From Pacificitalea manganoxidans (GTDB lineage Bacteria; Pseudomonadota; Alphaproteobacteria; Rhodobacterales; Rhodobacteraceae), in contig NZ_CP021404.1 of assembly GCF_002504165.1 (NCBI RefSeq), positions 558,001-622,000 on the forward strand: a DNA stretch of 64,000 nt. The letters are read 5' to 3'. The notes below the pieces were generated by a model. It was not told the DNA's origin. It saw nothing but the letters and a program-made list of their open reading frames with translations, and made no database searches. Positions within the stretch are counted from its first letter, which is position 1; the number at the start of each line of letters is the position of its first letter. A program made the position numbers and the translations under genes. Below, piece after piece: positions 28,954 to 38,046 of this stretch.

Positions 28954-29442
28954 TCACGCCTGCTCCGCCCTGTGTCCAATCTCGGCCATCAGTCCAGCGC
29001 CGGATTGTTCGATCAGCTTGATAACGTAGTCAAATCCGCCCTCGTAATAGGGGTCGGGCACGTCCTGTTCCGCCGGGTTGTGCCCGCCGCTCGCCGCCGC
29101 ACCCCAAGACAGCATCAGCCGCACAGGGACGGTATTTCCCGCCGGGCGCAGCCGTTCGAGATCTGCGCGATTCTGCCGGTCCATCGCGAGGATCAGGTCG
29201 AACCGGTCAAAGTCAGCCGCACTGACCTGCCGCGCCCGCAACCCCGACAGATCATAGCCCTGCGCCGCGCCCGCCGCCTGCATCCGCGCATCCGGCGGAT
29301 CGCCGATATGCCAGCCGCCCGTGCCCGCACTGTCCACATGGATCGTCAGACCGGCATCCTCCGCCAGCCTCTTCACGACCACTTCCGCCGTGGGCGAGCG
29401 ACAAATGTTGCCAAGGCAGACGCAAAGAATTCTGTATGTCAT
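28954..29442 (-). CDS. Low-molecular-weight protein-tyrosine phosphatase
   Basis: The 162-residue enzyme shows the catalytic P-loop CLGNICRS at residues 9-16 (nucleophile Cys9, Arg15) and the general-acid motif VPDPYYEGG near 130. These cytoplasmic enzymes dephosphorylate tyrosine kinases such as those of polysaccharide export, though the target here is unknown. The start at 29442 is fixed by AGGAG eight bases upstream. It is divergent from the sirtuin gene with only 62 bases between starts. Confidence 0.93.
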   Translation of the reverse strand: MTYRILCVCLGNICRSPTAEVVVKRLAEDAGLTIHVDSAGTGGWHIGDPPDARMQAAGAAQGYDLSGLRARQVSAADFDRFDLILAMDRQNRADLERLRPAGNTVPVRLMLSWGAAASGGHNPAEQDVPDPYYEGGFDYVIKLIEQSGAGLMAEIGHRAEQA

Positions 29443-29504
29443 CGGACATACTCCTGTAATCATTTTGTCCAGCCTAGGCTGCGCGCCGTAACAAGGAAAC
29501 CCGC

Positions 29505-30224
29505 ATGACCCGAGGCCATTTTCCCCGTGATGCGAAGCTGGTGATTCTCACCGGCGCAGGTGTGTCCGCTGAAAGTGGGCTTGGCACGTTCCGAGATAAG
29601 GGGGGTGTCTGGACAAAATATGATCTGGCGGAGGTTGCCACGCCCGAAGGTTTCGCCCGCGATCCCGCCCTTGTGCACGGCTTCTACAATGCCCGCCGTG
29701 CCAATGCCGCCGACGCCGCGCCCAATGCCGCGCATCACGCGCTGGCAAAGTTGCAGGCTCAATGGCCGGGGGAGGTGGTGCTTATCACTCAGAATGTCGA
29801 TGACCTTCATGAACGGGCCGGGAGCGATGAGGTGATCCACATTCACGGCACGCTCACCGGGGCGCTCTGCGCGGCCTGCGAGCACCGCTGGCCTGCCCCT
29901 GCGCAGATGGCCCCGACAGATACCTGCCCGGCCTGTGGCGCGGAAACGACCCGGCCAGATATCGTCTGGTTCGGGGAAATCCCCTACCGGATGGAGGAAA
30001 TCGCAGGTCATCTCGACACGGCAGAGGTTTTTGCCGCGATCGGCACATCGGGGCAGGTTTATCCAGCCGCCGGATTCGTGGAGGAGGCCGCGCAGATGGG
30101 CGCGCATACGGTCGAGATCAATCTGTCGGAGGAGCCGACCTCGCCCTTCTTTCAGGAACGGCGATTCGGTCCTGCCACGGCAGCGGTGCCGGAATGGGTC
30201 GCGGAACTGCTGGCCCGTCTTTGA
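29505..30224 (+). CDS. cobB: NAD-dependent protein deacylase (sirtuin)
   Basis: The 239-residue sirtuin has the NAD-binding GAGVSAESGLGTFRDKGG near residue 14, TQNVDDLHERAG near 90, and the catalytic His in IHIHGTL near 109. A zinc ribbon is formed by CAACEH and CPACGAE near 120-146, and the adenine-site GTSGQVYPAA follows near 180. CobB proteins remove acetyl or succinyl groups from lysines, notably activating acyl-CoA synthetases; PrpE at 39.7 kb and similar enzymes are plausible targets by family knowledge. It ends before the rpmB terminator region. Confidence 0.94.
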   Translation: MTRGHFPRDAKLVILTGAGVSAESGLGTFRDKGGVWTKYDLAEVATPEGFARDPALVHGFYNARRANAADAAPNAAHHALAKLQAQWPGEVVLITQNVDDLHERAGSDEVIHIHGTLTGALCAACEHRWPAPAQMAPTDTCPACGAETTRPDIVWFGEIPYRMEEIAGHLDTAEVFAAIGTSGQVYPAAGFVEEAAQMGAHTVEINLSEEPTSPFFQERRFGPATAAVPEWVAELLARL

Positions 30225-30306
30225 CCTGACCGATTCGCATAGAACCGCGCGCTCCTGACCGCATACACGGGCGCTGGACGCATGGTTTCTGGCCTGCTAA
30301 CAGCAA

Positions 30307-30334
30307 AAGCCCCGTCGGCCATGCCGCGGGGCTT
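30307..30334 (-). terminator. Rho-independent terminator of rpmB
   Basis: AAGCCCCG pairs with CGGGGCTT around a 12-base loop. On the minus strand it runs into CTTTTGCTG. It may also serve cobB weakly from the other side. Confidence 0.75.
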
Positions 30335-30409
30335 CGTGTCTCGGAGCGCCGCCCCGCCGGAACACGGCGGAGGGGCGGGTTTCCGAAAGCGGTCGTCAGA
30401 TGCGGCCGA

Positions 30410-30700
30410 TTAGGCTGCGGTCTGGGCCGACTTCGCGATATCTTTCTTGATCTTCAGTGCCTTGGGGGACAGCTCAGCGTCCTTCGCCTTGGCAAGGAAG
30501 GCATCCAGGCCGCCACGGTGATCGACCGAGCGCAGCGCAGAAGCGGAGATTTTCAGCTTGAACGAACGGCCCAGAGCATCGGAGATGAGGCTCACGTCGT
30601 TCAGGTTCGGCAGAAAACGCCGCTTGGTCTTGTTGTTGGCGTGGCTGACATTGTTGCCAACCATCGGGCCCTTTCCGGTCAGTTCGCAGACGCGCGACAT
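30410..30700 (-). CDS. rpmB: 50S ribosomal protein L28
   Basis: The 96-residue protein starts [29 protein letters not shown], the conserved L28 N-terminus, with the basic [12 protein letters not shown] segment that contacts 23S rRNA. The C-terminal extension ([24 protein letters not shown]) is the longer form usual in alphaproteobacteria. The start at 30700 follows a GAGGA site. It is a single-gene unit with its own promoter (30767-30795) and terminator. Confidence 0.97.
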   Translation of the reverse strand: MSRVCELTGKGPMVGNNVSHANNKTKRRFLPNLNDVSLISDALGRSFKLKISASALRSVDHRGGLDAFLAKAKDAELSPKALKIKKDIAKSAQTAA

Positions 30701-30766
30701 GGGATCATCCTCGTGTTCGACAAATAACATGGGCGCCGCATGGGGCGCCCGGAATTCCGTTTGCGC

Positions 30767-30795
30767 GTTTAAGAGCATCCGCCGCGAAGTGTCAA
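30767..30795 (-). promoter_or_regulatory. rpmB: Sigma-70 type promoter of rpmB
   Basis: On the minus strand TTGACA (30790-30795) is separated by exactly 17 bases from TTAAAC (30767-30772), about 70 bases upstream of the rpmB start codon. The -35 is a perfect consensus match and the -10 a weaker one. Confidence 0.65.
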
Positions 30796-30907
30796 CCGCG
30801 AAAGCCCGCCGGACCGGTCCGCATAGGCGGGAATGGCATCCGCAGGCCGGGGTGGGGGGCTGTCTATCGCACCCGTTGTCCCTCGGACACCCCCGCCGGG
30901 GGCTACC

Positions 30908-31888
30908 CTAGCCCTGCCGCAGCCAGCTTAGCACTTCACGAGCCGCGGGGCCGGGGGCAGCCGTTCCCTGTGCCACCGCGTCGCCGAGTTCCTGCATGCG
31001 GTCGCGGGCGGCGGGCTCTTCGCGCAGACGGGCAAGCAGGCCCTGACGGACTTCCTCCTCGAACCAATGGCGCGCTTGTTCCGCGCGACGTCGGGCGAAA
31101 TGGCCGTGGCTGCGGCGCCACGCGGCCAAAGCCTGCACCTCCTGCCATACGGTATCCAGCCCGGTGCGATCCAGTGCGGAGGCCATCATCGCCTTGGGGA
31201 AGTCTTCGGGGTCTTCGGGGCGTTTGCGCAGCAGGCGCAGCGCGCCGGCGTAATCCGCGCAGGTCCGCCGCGCGGTGTCGCGCAGGTCGCCGTCTGCCTT
31301 GTTCACCACGATCAGGTCCGCGATTTCCATGATGCCGCGCTTCACCCCCTGCAATTCGTCACCGCCCGCAGGGGCCAGCAGCAGCACGAACAGATCCGAC
31401 ATCTCCGCGACCACGGTTTCCGACTGACCCACGCCCACCGTCTCGATCAGGATCACGTCGTAGCCCGCGGCCTCGCACAGCGCGATGGCCTCGCGGGTGC
31501 GCCGTGCCACGCCGCCCAGATGGCTTTGCGCGGGGGAGGGGCGGATAAATGCCTGCGGATCACGGGACAGGTGCTCCATCCGGGTCTTGTCTCCGAGGAT
31601 CGAACCGCCTGTGCGCGCCGAGGACGGATCGACCGCAAGCACCGCGACCCGCAGCCCGGCGCCGGTCAGCATCAGGCCGAAACTTTCGATAAAGGTTGAT
31701 TTCCCCACGCCCGGCGTGCCCGACAGACCGATGCGCAAGGCCTCGGCGCCACTGACCGCAAGCTGTGCGATCAGGTCGAGCGCCTGCGCCCGGTGATCGG
31801 CCCGGCCGCTTTCGACCAGCGTGATCGCCCGCGCCAGCGCCCGGCGATCCCCCGCCGCAACCCGCGTTGCCAGATCCGCGATCTCCAT
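30908..31888 (-). CDS. meaB: Methylmalonyl-CoA mutase-associated GTPase MeaB (ArgK family)
   Basis: The 326-residue G3E GTPase has a P-loop [13 protein letters not shown] near residue 54, switch segments [19 protein letters not shown] near 82-100 and ETVGVGQSE near 146, and the base motif VVNKADGD near 195. MeaB protects and reloads the adenosylcobalamin-dependent methylmalonyl-CoA mutase. The mutase gene is not in this window. A propionate route through PrpE (39.7 kb), carboxylase and mutase would need it. The start at 31888 is preferred because MEIADL is the usual N-terminus and GGGGGACAGG lies just upstream. Confidence 0.93.
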   Translation of the reverse strand: MEIADLATRVAAGDRRALARAITLVESGRADHRAQALDLIAQLAVSGAEALRIGLSGTPGVGKSTFIESFGLMLTGAGLRVAVLAVDPSSARTGGSILGDKTRMEHLSRDPQAFIRPSPAQSHLGGVARRTREAIALCEAAGYDVILIETVGVGQSETVVAEMSDLFVLLLAPAGGDELQGVKRGIMEIADLIVVNKADGDLRDTARRTCADYAGALRLLRKRPEDPEDFPKAMMASALDRTGLDTVWQEVQALAAWRRSHGHFARRRAEQARHWFEEEVRQGLLARLREEPAARDRMQELGDAVAQGTAAPGPAAREVLSWLRQG

Positions 31889-32040
31889 GCCTGTCCCCCA
31901 GTCTGGTCCGCGCCCGTTTGTCGCGTCCACCCGGTGTAGCAATGCCGCCCGCAGCAGGAAAGCACTGCAAACCGCACCTGTTCACGCCGGTTTCGGCATG
32001 TTTCGGTGTTTCACACAGTGGTGACGGCGCGCGATGGGCT

Positions 32041-32068
32041 TTGAGTTGCGTCCGATGGTTCCTATCTT
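32041..32068 (+). promoter_or_regulatory. Candidate degP promoter with heat-shock-like -10
   Basis: TTGAGT (32041-32046) and TATCTT (32063-32068) are 16 bases apart. The extended CCTATCTT resembles the -10 of alphaproteobacterial RpoH promoters, and a CTTTGAG precedes it. It lies about 90 bases upstream of the degP start. Assignment is by eye only. Confidence 0.4.
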
Positions 32069-32156
32069 GTTACTAGGCGCATCCAGAACAGGGGCGGTGG
32101 CCTGCGGATCGTGTATCCCGACCGCGCCCTCCCGAATTTCGATAAGGAGATCTCCC

Positions 32157-33689
32157 GTGAGAGCACAGGCAGTTGTCCAAACCAGACAGCAGGACGCAGG
32201 ACTGCGGATGGTGATGCAGACGGCGATCGCAATGATGACGGCGCTGGCGCTGTTGGTGTCGCAGACGCTGACCGCCGACGCCCAGAGCGCACCGGCCAGC
32301 TTTGCCGACCTCGCCGATCAGGTGAGCCCGGCGGTCGTCAACATCACCACCTCCACCACGGTCGCAGGCAATACCGGCACCGGACCGATGATTCCCGAAG
32401 GCTCGCCCTTCGAAGAATTCTTCCGCGACTTCATGGACCAGCAGCAAAACGGCAACCGCGCCCCGCGCCGGTCGTCCGCTCTCGGTTCCGGCTTCGTGAT
32501 CTCGCAGGACGGCTACATCGTCACCAATAACCACGTTATCGAGGGCGCGGACGAGATCTCGATCGAGTTCTTTTCAGGCAGCACGCTCGATGCCGAGGTC
32601 GTCGGCACCGACCCTAACACTGATATCGCTCTGCTGAAGGTGGCGGGCGAGCCCGAAGATCTGCCCTTCGTCTCCTTCGGCGATAGCGACAAGATGCGCG
32701 TGGGCGACTGGGTGATGGCCATGGGCAACCCGCTTGGGCAGGGTTTCTCGGTTTCCGCTGGCATCGTGTCGGCGCGCAACCGGGCGCTCAGCGGCACCTA
32801 TGACGATTATCTGCAGACCGACGCCGCCATCAACCGCGGCAACTCCGGCGGGCCGTTGTTCAACATGGATGGTGATGTGATCGGCGTGAACACTGCGATC
32901 CTGTCCCCCAATGGCGGCTCGATCGGCATCGGCTTTGCCATGTCGTCGGCGGTGGTCACCAAGGTTGTCGATCAGCTGAAGGAGTTCGGTGAAACCCGGC
33001 GCGGCTGGCTGGGCGTCCGCATTCAGGATGTGACCCCCGATGTGGCGGAAGCGATGGACCTGAGCGACGCCAGCGGCGCGCTTGTGACCGACGTTCCCGA
33101 AGGCCCGGCAGCCGAGGCGGGCATGCAGGCGGGCGATGTCATTACATCCTTTGACGGGCTCGATGTGGCCGATACCCGCGAATTGGTCCGCCGTGTCGGC
33201 AATACGGAGGTCGGCAAAACCGTCCCCGTCACCGTGTGGCGCGAAGGCGCGACCGAAACGCTGCAAGTGACGCTCGGCCGCCGTGAAACCGCCGAAGGCG
33301 CCGTGCCTGCCGCGATGGACGCAACCCCGCAGGAACCGGAGGAGGCCCAAGTGCTGGGCCTCACCGTTTCGCCCATCAATGAGGAACTGCGCGAAACGCT
33401 GGAACTGACCGCCGGGACCGAAGGTCTGGTCATCACCGAGGTCGACGAGATGGCGGAGGCCTACGAGAAAGGCCTGCGCGCGGGCGACGTCATCACCGAA
33501 GCGGGCCAGCAGAAGGTCACCGCGGTCGCCGACCTGCAGTCCCGCATCGAGGAGGCCCAAGACGCCGGGCGTAAATCCCTGCTGCTCCTCATCCGCCGCG
33601 CAGGCGAGCCCCGCTTCGTCGCGCTGACGGTCGATGGCGACATCCCCGCCCCGGAAAACGACGACGCGCCGGCGACGACTGAACAGTGA
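32157..33689 (+). CDS. degP: Periplasmic serine protease/chaperone of the Do (DegP/DegQ) family
   Basis: The 510-residue HtrA protease has a signal-type hydrophobic stretch near residues 21-40 (AIAMMTALALLVSQTLTADA). The trypsin-like domain carries the triad as NNHVIEG (His near 125), NTDIALLKV (Asp near 156) and GNSGGPLF (Ser near 230). Two PDZ domains follow (about 280-370 and 400-490), and the C-terminus is acidic. It degrades or holds misfolded envelope proteins. The GTG at 32157 is chosen because AAGGAG lies 7 bases upstream; earlier in-frame ATGs lack a site. A heat-shock-like promoter element and a textbook terminator flank it. Confidence 0.94.
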   Translation: MRAQAVVQTRQQDAGLRMVMQTAIAMMTALALLVSQTLTADAQSAPASFADLADQVSPAVVNITTSTTVAGNTGTGPMIPEGSPFEEFFRDFMDQQQNGNRAPRRSSALGSGFVISQDGYIVTNNHVIEGADEISIEFFSGSTLDAEVVGTDPNTDIALLKVAGEPEDLPFVSFGDSDKMRVGDWVMAMGNPLGQGFSVSAGIVSARNRALSGTYDDYLQTDAAINRGNSGGPLFNMDGDVIGVNTAILSPNGGSIGIGFAMSSAVVTKVVDQLKEFGETRRGWLGVRIQDVTPDVAEAMDLSDASGALVTDVPEGPAAEAGMQAGDVITSFDGLDVADTRELVRRVGNTEVGKTVPVTVWREGATETLQVTLGRRETAEGAVPAAMDATPQEPEEAQVLGLTVSPINEELRETLELTAGTEGLVITEVDEMAEAYEKGLRAGDVITEAGQQKVTAVADLQSRIEEAQDAGRKSLLLLIRRAGEPRFVALTVDGDIPAPENDDAPATTEQ

Positions 33690-33713
33690 TTTAATCTAGG
33701 CGCCTGATTAATT

Positions 33714-33742
33714 AACGCCCCGCTCCGGCGGGGCGTTTTTTT
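33714..33742 (+). terminator. Rho-independent terminator of degP
   Basis: A perfect 10-bp stem (AACGCCCCGC / GCGGGGCGTT) with a TCCG tetraloop is followed by an uninterrupted T-run. Confidence 0.95.
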
Positions 33743-33780
33743 GTCCGGATCAGGTCACGCGACGTTGGAAAAGCGTCTAC

Positions 33781-35703
33781 TTACCACGCGATCTGCTCGA
33801 ATGTCGGCATCCAGTTATTCTTGCGCCCAAGCAGCGCGCTTCCCTCTACGGTTAGGTGCCCGCCGTCTTTGTATATGAATGTTCCGTCCCGCAGAGGAGA
33901 GCAGGTTTTGTTGTCACAGATGTCTTTGGAAAGCCAGTAAATACCGACGTTGTCGGTCAAAGTCCTTAGCAGCTGATAAGGGCGCGCATCCTTGACAAAT
34001 GCGAAGTCACAGCTGTTTGGCGGGGCCTTAAAGTAAACGCTTTTGATGAGGCATTGACCTATATCCCATCCGCTTTTCGGCGGTGGTGCGACAATCATTA
34101 CCTTTGCGCCAGTATTGCGAATGGCGTTTAAGGTCTCGCGAATTTTCCCAGCGGCAAATTCCAGTGAGCCGCCTTTAACAATCTCTCCTGACGCCAGGAG
34201 CAGGTCACTGTTTATAATTTCGCTGAAGGGAGAGGCAAGAATAACCGTAATCGGCGCCTTCTGATCTGCCAACCAATCAAGGACCTCCTCATTAAACTCG
34301 ATGCATCGGCGTGCCCAGTCGTCGCCTTGCGAACGAGTCCGTTGCGCGGCGCCAAGAATCGGAGCGCAGGCGGAGAGAGATTGTAGCTGGAGTTTGGCCC
34401 CCGGATCGCTAGCTAGAATGCCATCGGTTAGGTGTTGAGCATAACTGTCGCCCCAAAGTAGGATTTCTGGTGTAGGATCGGTGTAGCAGTTCGGTGATGT
34501 AGTGAACCCGGAATGGCAATCCGCGTGCAGGCCGCGGTTCGGACGAACCAGGTACTCCAGTTCCGCGACAGTCAGCTGATCGTTACCTCTGTCGACATAC
34601 CCTTCGCTCAATTGTGCACTCAGGCCCACCACAGAAATCAAAACCGCGATCGCTGCGCCTGCTTGGAACAGGTGTCGTTGTCGCGGAAAGAGCCTGCCCT
34701 CCCGGCGTCTGAAAGGTGCCTCGATCCAACGGGTACTTGCCCAGCCTATCATGAACGAGGTTAGCACTAGGACGGTCAAGAAGGTCACGCTCAGCTCCTG
34801 GAGGCCGTGAAGCCTTGCGAGAGCAAAAAGCGGCTGATGCCAAAGGTAGGTGCTATAGGATATAAGCCCGACTGCCACCAAGCCGCGCAACGATAGAAGC
34901 TTTGCCGCTGCGTTGCCCTGATGAGCAAACAGAATGATTAGAACCGCTCCGCTCACAGGCAAGAGCGCATAGACGCCGGGGAATAGGGTGGAATCGTTAT
35001 AGTTAAAGATGGCCGCGGCGATGAGAGCGAGCCCAAGAAGTCCCAGTGAATTGTTTAGTCTGGTGTTGCGGAACCTCGGCACAAACACGCAGAGCGCCCC
35101 GGCCAGCAATTCCCAGATCCGTGTGGGCAGAAAGTAGAACGCAGCGCCCGGTTCATTTCTAGACCCCCATTCCGCCAATGCAAAGCTGGCGAGGAAAGAT
35201 CCGATAAGGCACGAAATTAGGATCGGCTGCCGCCAGCGCCTCAAAAAAATTAGAAGAAAGGGAAAGAAAAGGTAGAATTGTTCTTCTACAGCCAGGCTCC
35301 AAGTATGAAGAAGGGGCCTCATCTCGGCAGCTGTTCCAAAATATTCGTCGCCTCGTAGGAAGACAAAGTTTGATGAAAACGCAACTGTCATCATGACTGT
35401 CTCCCCGAAATCTTCAAGTTGCGAGGGGAACATCCACATATGTGCAAAGGGAAGAATCATGAGAATCATAAAGAAAAGGGCAGGAAGAATGCGACGGGCG
35501 CGCCTTTCGTAGAAATTGGCGATTGAGAAGTGCCCAGACTTCATCTCATCCAAAATGATCGTTGTAATGAGGTAGCCGCTGATGACAAAGAATACGTCAA
35601 CGCCGACGAATCCACCTTCGAACCATGAAAATCCTGCGTGAAAAAGAATCACAGGCACGACTGCGATAGCCCGTAATCCGTCAATCTCTGGCCTGTACTT
35701 CAT
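33781..35703 (-). CDS. Membrane O-acyltransferase (acyltransferase-3 family) with SGNH domain
   Basis: The 640-residue protein begins YRPEIDGLRAIAVVPVILFH, the acyltransferase-3 start with the catalytic His near residue 20, and continues with about ten membrane helices to residue 370. A periplasmic SGNH hydrolase-like domain follows, with ILLWGDSYAQHL near 430 (Ser block) and DGGHLTVEG near the C-terminus (Asp-His). Such OafA-type proteins acetylate lipopolysaccharide or other surface glycans. Codons and bases are unlike the neighbours: one 60-base stretch at 35341-35400 has 25 G or C, against 43 in a 60-base stretch of degP (32461-32520). That suggests horizontal acquisition, though no mobile genes flank it. 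Confidence 0.9.
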   Translation of the reverse strand: MKYRPEIDGLRAIAVVPVILFHAGFSWFEGGFVGVDVFFVISGYLITTIILDEMKSGHFSIANFYERRARRILPALFFMILMILPFAHMWMFPSQLEDFGETVMMTVAFSSNFVFLRGDEYFGTAAEMRPLLHTWSLAVEEQFYLFFPFLLIFLRRWRQPILISCLIGSFLASFALAEWGSRNEPGAAFYFLPTRIWELLAGALCVFVPRFRNTRLNNSLGLLGLALIAAAIFNYNDSTLFPGVYALLPVSGAVLIILFAHQGNAAAKLLSLRGLVAVGLISYSTYLWHQPLFALARLHGLQELSVTFLTVLVLTSFMIGWASTRWIEAPFRRREGRLFPRQRHLFQAGAAIAVLISVVGLSAQLSEGYVDRGNDQLTVAELEYLVRPNRGLHADCHSGFTTSPNCYTDPTPEILLWGDSYAQHLTDGILASDPGAKLQLQSLSACAPILGAAQRTRSQGDDWARRCIEFNEEVLDWLADQKAPITVILASPFSEIINSDLLLASGEIVKGGSLEFAAGKIRETLNAIRNTGAKVMIVAPPPKSGWDIGQCLIKSVYFKAPPNSCDFAFVKDARPYQLLRTLTDNVGIYWLSKDICDNKTCSPLRDGTFIYKDGGHLTVEGSALLGRKNNWMPTFEQIAW

Positions 35704-35865
35704 ATTAGATGCTCGATGGTATACTGAAAAATCTCTTAGCCTAGGATCCGCCAAAAGGCATTACAGGCTACCATCGGCTCCATAGGGGCGGCGAAAATGG
35801 GTTTCAATGTCAACCTAAGGTCGCATGAAAGTGGACGTTTGGGTGTGGCACTAGCGCGTCAGCGC

Positions 35866-37314
35866 TCAACTCCGCCAGAAACTCACCGTCAGAAGCGCAT
35901 AAACCACGAGCAGCTCCAGCCGCCCGACCAGCATCGCGATGGCGAGGAGCCATTTGGCCATCGGGTTAAGGTTTGCGAAGTTGCCCGCCGGGCCGATCTC
36001 GGAGCCGAGGCCGGGACCGATATTGGCCAGCGCCGTGGCCGCACCGGAAACCGAGGTCACGAAGTCGAGGCCGGTCATCCCCAGCAGCACAGACAGCACG
36101 CCCACGCTCACCACGAACAGCGAGAAAAACGCCATCACGGATGACAGCACGTCTTCTGTCACCGGACGGCCATCAAAGCGCGGGATGAAGATGCCGGAGG
36201 GGGAATGTAGACGCCGGATTTGCGCCCGGATGGCCGAAAACAGGATCTGATAGCGGAATATCTTGATCGAGCAACAGGTCGACCCTGCGCAGCCGCCGAC
36301 CAACCCGATGAAAAAGAATAGCACCCCCGGCATCGGCCCCCAGAGCTGATAATCGACGGAGGCATATCCCGTGCCGGTGATGATCGATGTGACGTTGAAC
36401 AGGCCTTCGCGCAGGCCATGCTCGAAATGGTCGCCATTGACGATGATCCGGTAGATCGTCAGCACCAGCACCAGCGCGCTGATCACCAGCAGGAACGCGC
36501 GGATCTGGGTGTCGCGATAGAAGGGCCGCGCCGTGCCGGCAAGGATCTGCACATAGCGGACGAAGGGCAGGCTTGCGAGGATCATGAACACCGACGCGAC
36601 ATATTCGGCAGGCCCTTGGAACCGTCCGAAGCTGGCGTCATAGGTAGAAAACCCGCCGGTCGACAGCGTCGTAAGCGCGTGGTTGATCGCCTCGAAACTG
36701 TCCATGCCCACGGCAAGATAGCTGAGGTAACAGGCAAAGGTCAGCGTGACGTAGCAGACCGAAATACGGCTGGCGATTTCACCTGCGCGGGGGAGGATCT
36801 TACCCAGCGTGTCAAATGCCTCGGACCGAAACACCTGCATGCCGCCGACCCGCAATTCGGGCAGGAACACCATCGCCACGACGATGATCCCGATGCCACC
36901 GGTCCATTGCAGGATCGACCGCCACAGCAGGATGCCTTTGGGCAGGTCGTCGAGCCCGGAAAACACGGTGGAGCCGGTGGTCGTCAGGCCGGAGATCGCC
37001 TCGAAATACGCATCCGTCCAACTGGCATGGGGCGGGCCCAGCATGAAGGGCAGCGCGCCAAAGATCGGAAGCGTCAGCCACACGCCCGTGGTCAGCAGGA
37101 AGGTCTGCCGCAGTGTCAGCCCCTCGCCCACGCCATTGGAGCAAGCCAGCGCCATCAGCCCGCCGCTGAGCAGGGTGATGACCGCACTTTCAAGAAAGAT
37201 GGGCCAGTGTCCGTTGGCTTCCATCAGGTCCATGCCAAGCGGCAGCAGCATGAAGCCGCCGAGGCAGGTCAGGAGAAGGCCAATGACATATCCCACGGGG
37301 CGGATGTCGAACAT
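35866..37314 (-). CDS. trkH: Trk-type potassium uptake membrane subunit
   Basis: The 482-residue protein has the four-fold P-loop architecture of TrkH/KtrB potassium transporters, with selectivity-like segments ISGLTTTGSTVFSG near residue 110, LTTLSTGGFSTYD near 220, SIITGTGYAS near 312 and ATALANIGPGLG near 430. It mediates potassium entry when joined by the cytosolic NAD-binding subunit TrkA, which is not in this window. The start at 37314 (MFDIRPV) is typical. A small AGCGC/GCGCT hairpin abuts the stop codon. The gene follows the acyltransferase islet on the same strand with 160 AT-rich bases between. Confidence 0.94.
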   Translation of the reverse strand: MFDIRPVGYVIGLLLTCLGGFMLLPLGMDLMEANGHWPIFLESAVITLLSGGLMALACSNGVGEGLTLRQTFLLTTGVWLTLPIFGALPFMLGPPHASWTDAYFEAISGLTTTGSTVFSGLDDLPKGILLWRSILQWTGGIGIIVVAMVFLPELRVGGMQVFRSEAFDTLGKILPRAGEIASRISVCYVTLTFACYLSYLAVGMDSFEAINHALTTLSTGGFSTYDASFGRFQGPAEYVASVFMILASLPFVRYVQILAGTARPFYRDTQIRAFLLVISALVLVLTIYRIIVNGDHFEHGLREGLFNVTSIITGTGYASVDYQLWGPMPGVLFFFIGLVGGCAGSTCCSIKIFRYQILFSAIRAQIRRLHSPSGIFIPRFDGRPVTEDVLSSVMAFFSLFVVSVGVLSVLLGMTGLDFVTSVSGAATALANIGPGLGSEIGPAGNFANLNPMAKWLLAIAMLVGRLELLVVYALLTVSFWRS

Positions 37315-37568
37315 GAAGCGAAGCGTTGGCCTGCCCCGCGCGGGGTGTCAAGAACGGAGCCCGCGACGCCTGCGCGCGGCTGTGCAAGCGCGGCATGGCG
37401 ACGACAGCGCGGTGTGGTTTGGCCGATGGGGGGCGTGGAGCGACGCGCGCGATTCGCGGGGCGCGCTCGGCGGCACGGCCCGGTTTGTTCGCGGTGGCGG
37501 ACCCCAACTCTGATAGCGTTGGGTCACGAGATACCCGGCTTCGGGTGCTGGATGACGGGAGACATGGA

Positions 37569-37970
37569 ATGAAAATCTACATCACAAGCGTCTTCGTGGA
37601 CGATCAGGCGAAAGCGCAGCGATTCTACTGCGACATCCTTGGATTTACCGTGAAGCATGACGTGCCGATTGGCGCGCATCGCTGGCTCACCCTTGTCAGC
37701 CCGCAACAGCCGGAGGGTCCGGAATTGCTGCTGGAGCCGAGCGATCACCCGGCGGTCGGGCCCTATACGGCGGCATTGGTCGCGGATGGCGTGCCGGCGC
37801 ATTCGTTTCAGGTCGATGATCTAGCCGCGGAGCACGTACGCCTGACGAAGCTGGGCGTCATGTTCACCCGTGACCCGATGGATGCCGGCCCTGTGCGGAT
37901 GGCTGTGTTGGACGATACGTGTGGGAACCTGATCCAGCTGGTCGAGATGACCGGCGCGACGGAGGGGTAA
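37569..37970 (+). CDS. VOC (glyoxalase/bleomycin-resistance fold) protein
   Basis: The 133-residue protein has paired beta-alpha-beta-beta-beta modules: KIYITSVFVDDQAKAQRFYCDILGF at the start and HSFQVDDLAAEHVRLTKLGVMF in the second half, ending in FxD-like DDTCGNLIQLVEM. This matches vicinal-oxygen-chelate proteins, which bind a divalent metal and act as isomerases, dioxygenases or drug-binding proteins. The specific role cannot be read. The start at 37569 is chosen because the first strand begins there. It stands alone and is divergent from trkH. Confidence 0.88.
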   Translation: MKIYITSVFVDDQAKAQRFYCDILGFTVKHDVPIGAHRWLTLVSPQQPEGPELLLEPSDHPAVGPYTAALVADGVPAHSFQVDDLAAEHVRLTKLGVMFTRDPMDAGPVRMAVLDDTCGNLIQLVEMTGATEG

Positions 37971-38046
37971 GGCCGCCGCTCATCGCCTGACCCGCCGTGG
38001 CCTGTGCAAATTCCCGGCCTGTGCCGTGGCGCGCTCCGGCGGAGCG

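Noticed and set aside
33781-35865. Acyltransferase islet considered as a mobile element
   Set aside because: No transposase, integrase, flanking tRNA or terminal repeats were seen, so only atypical composition is claimed.
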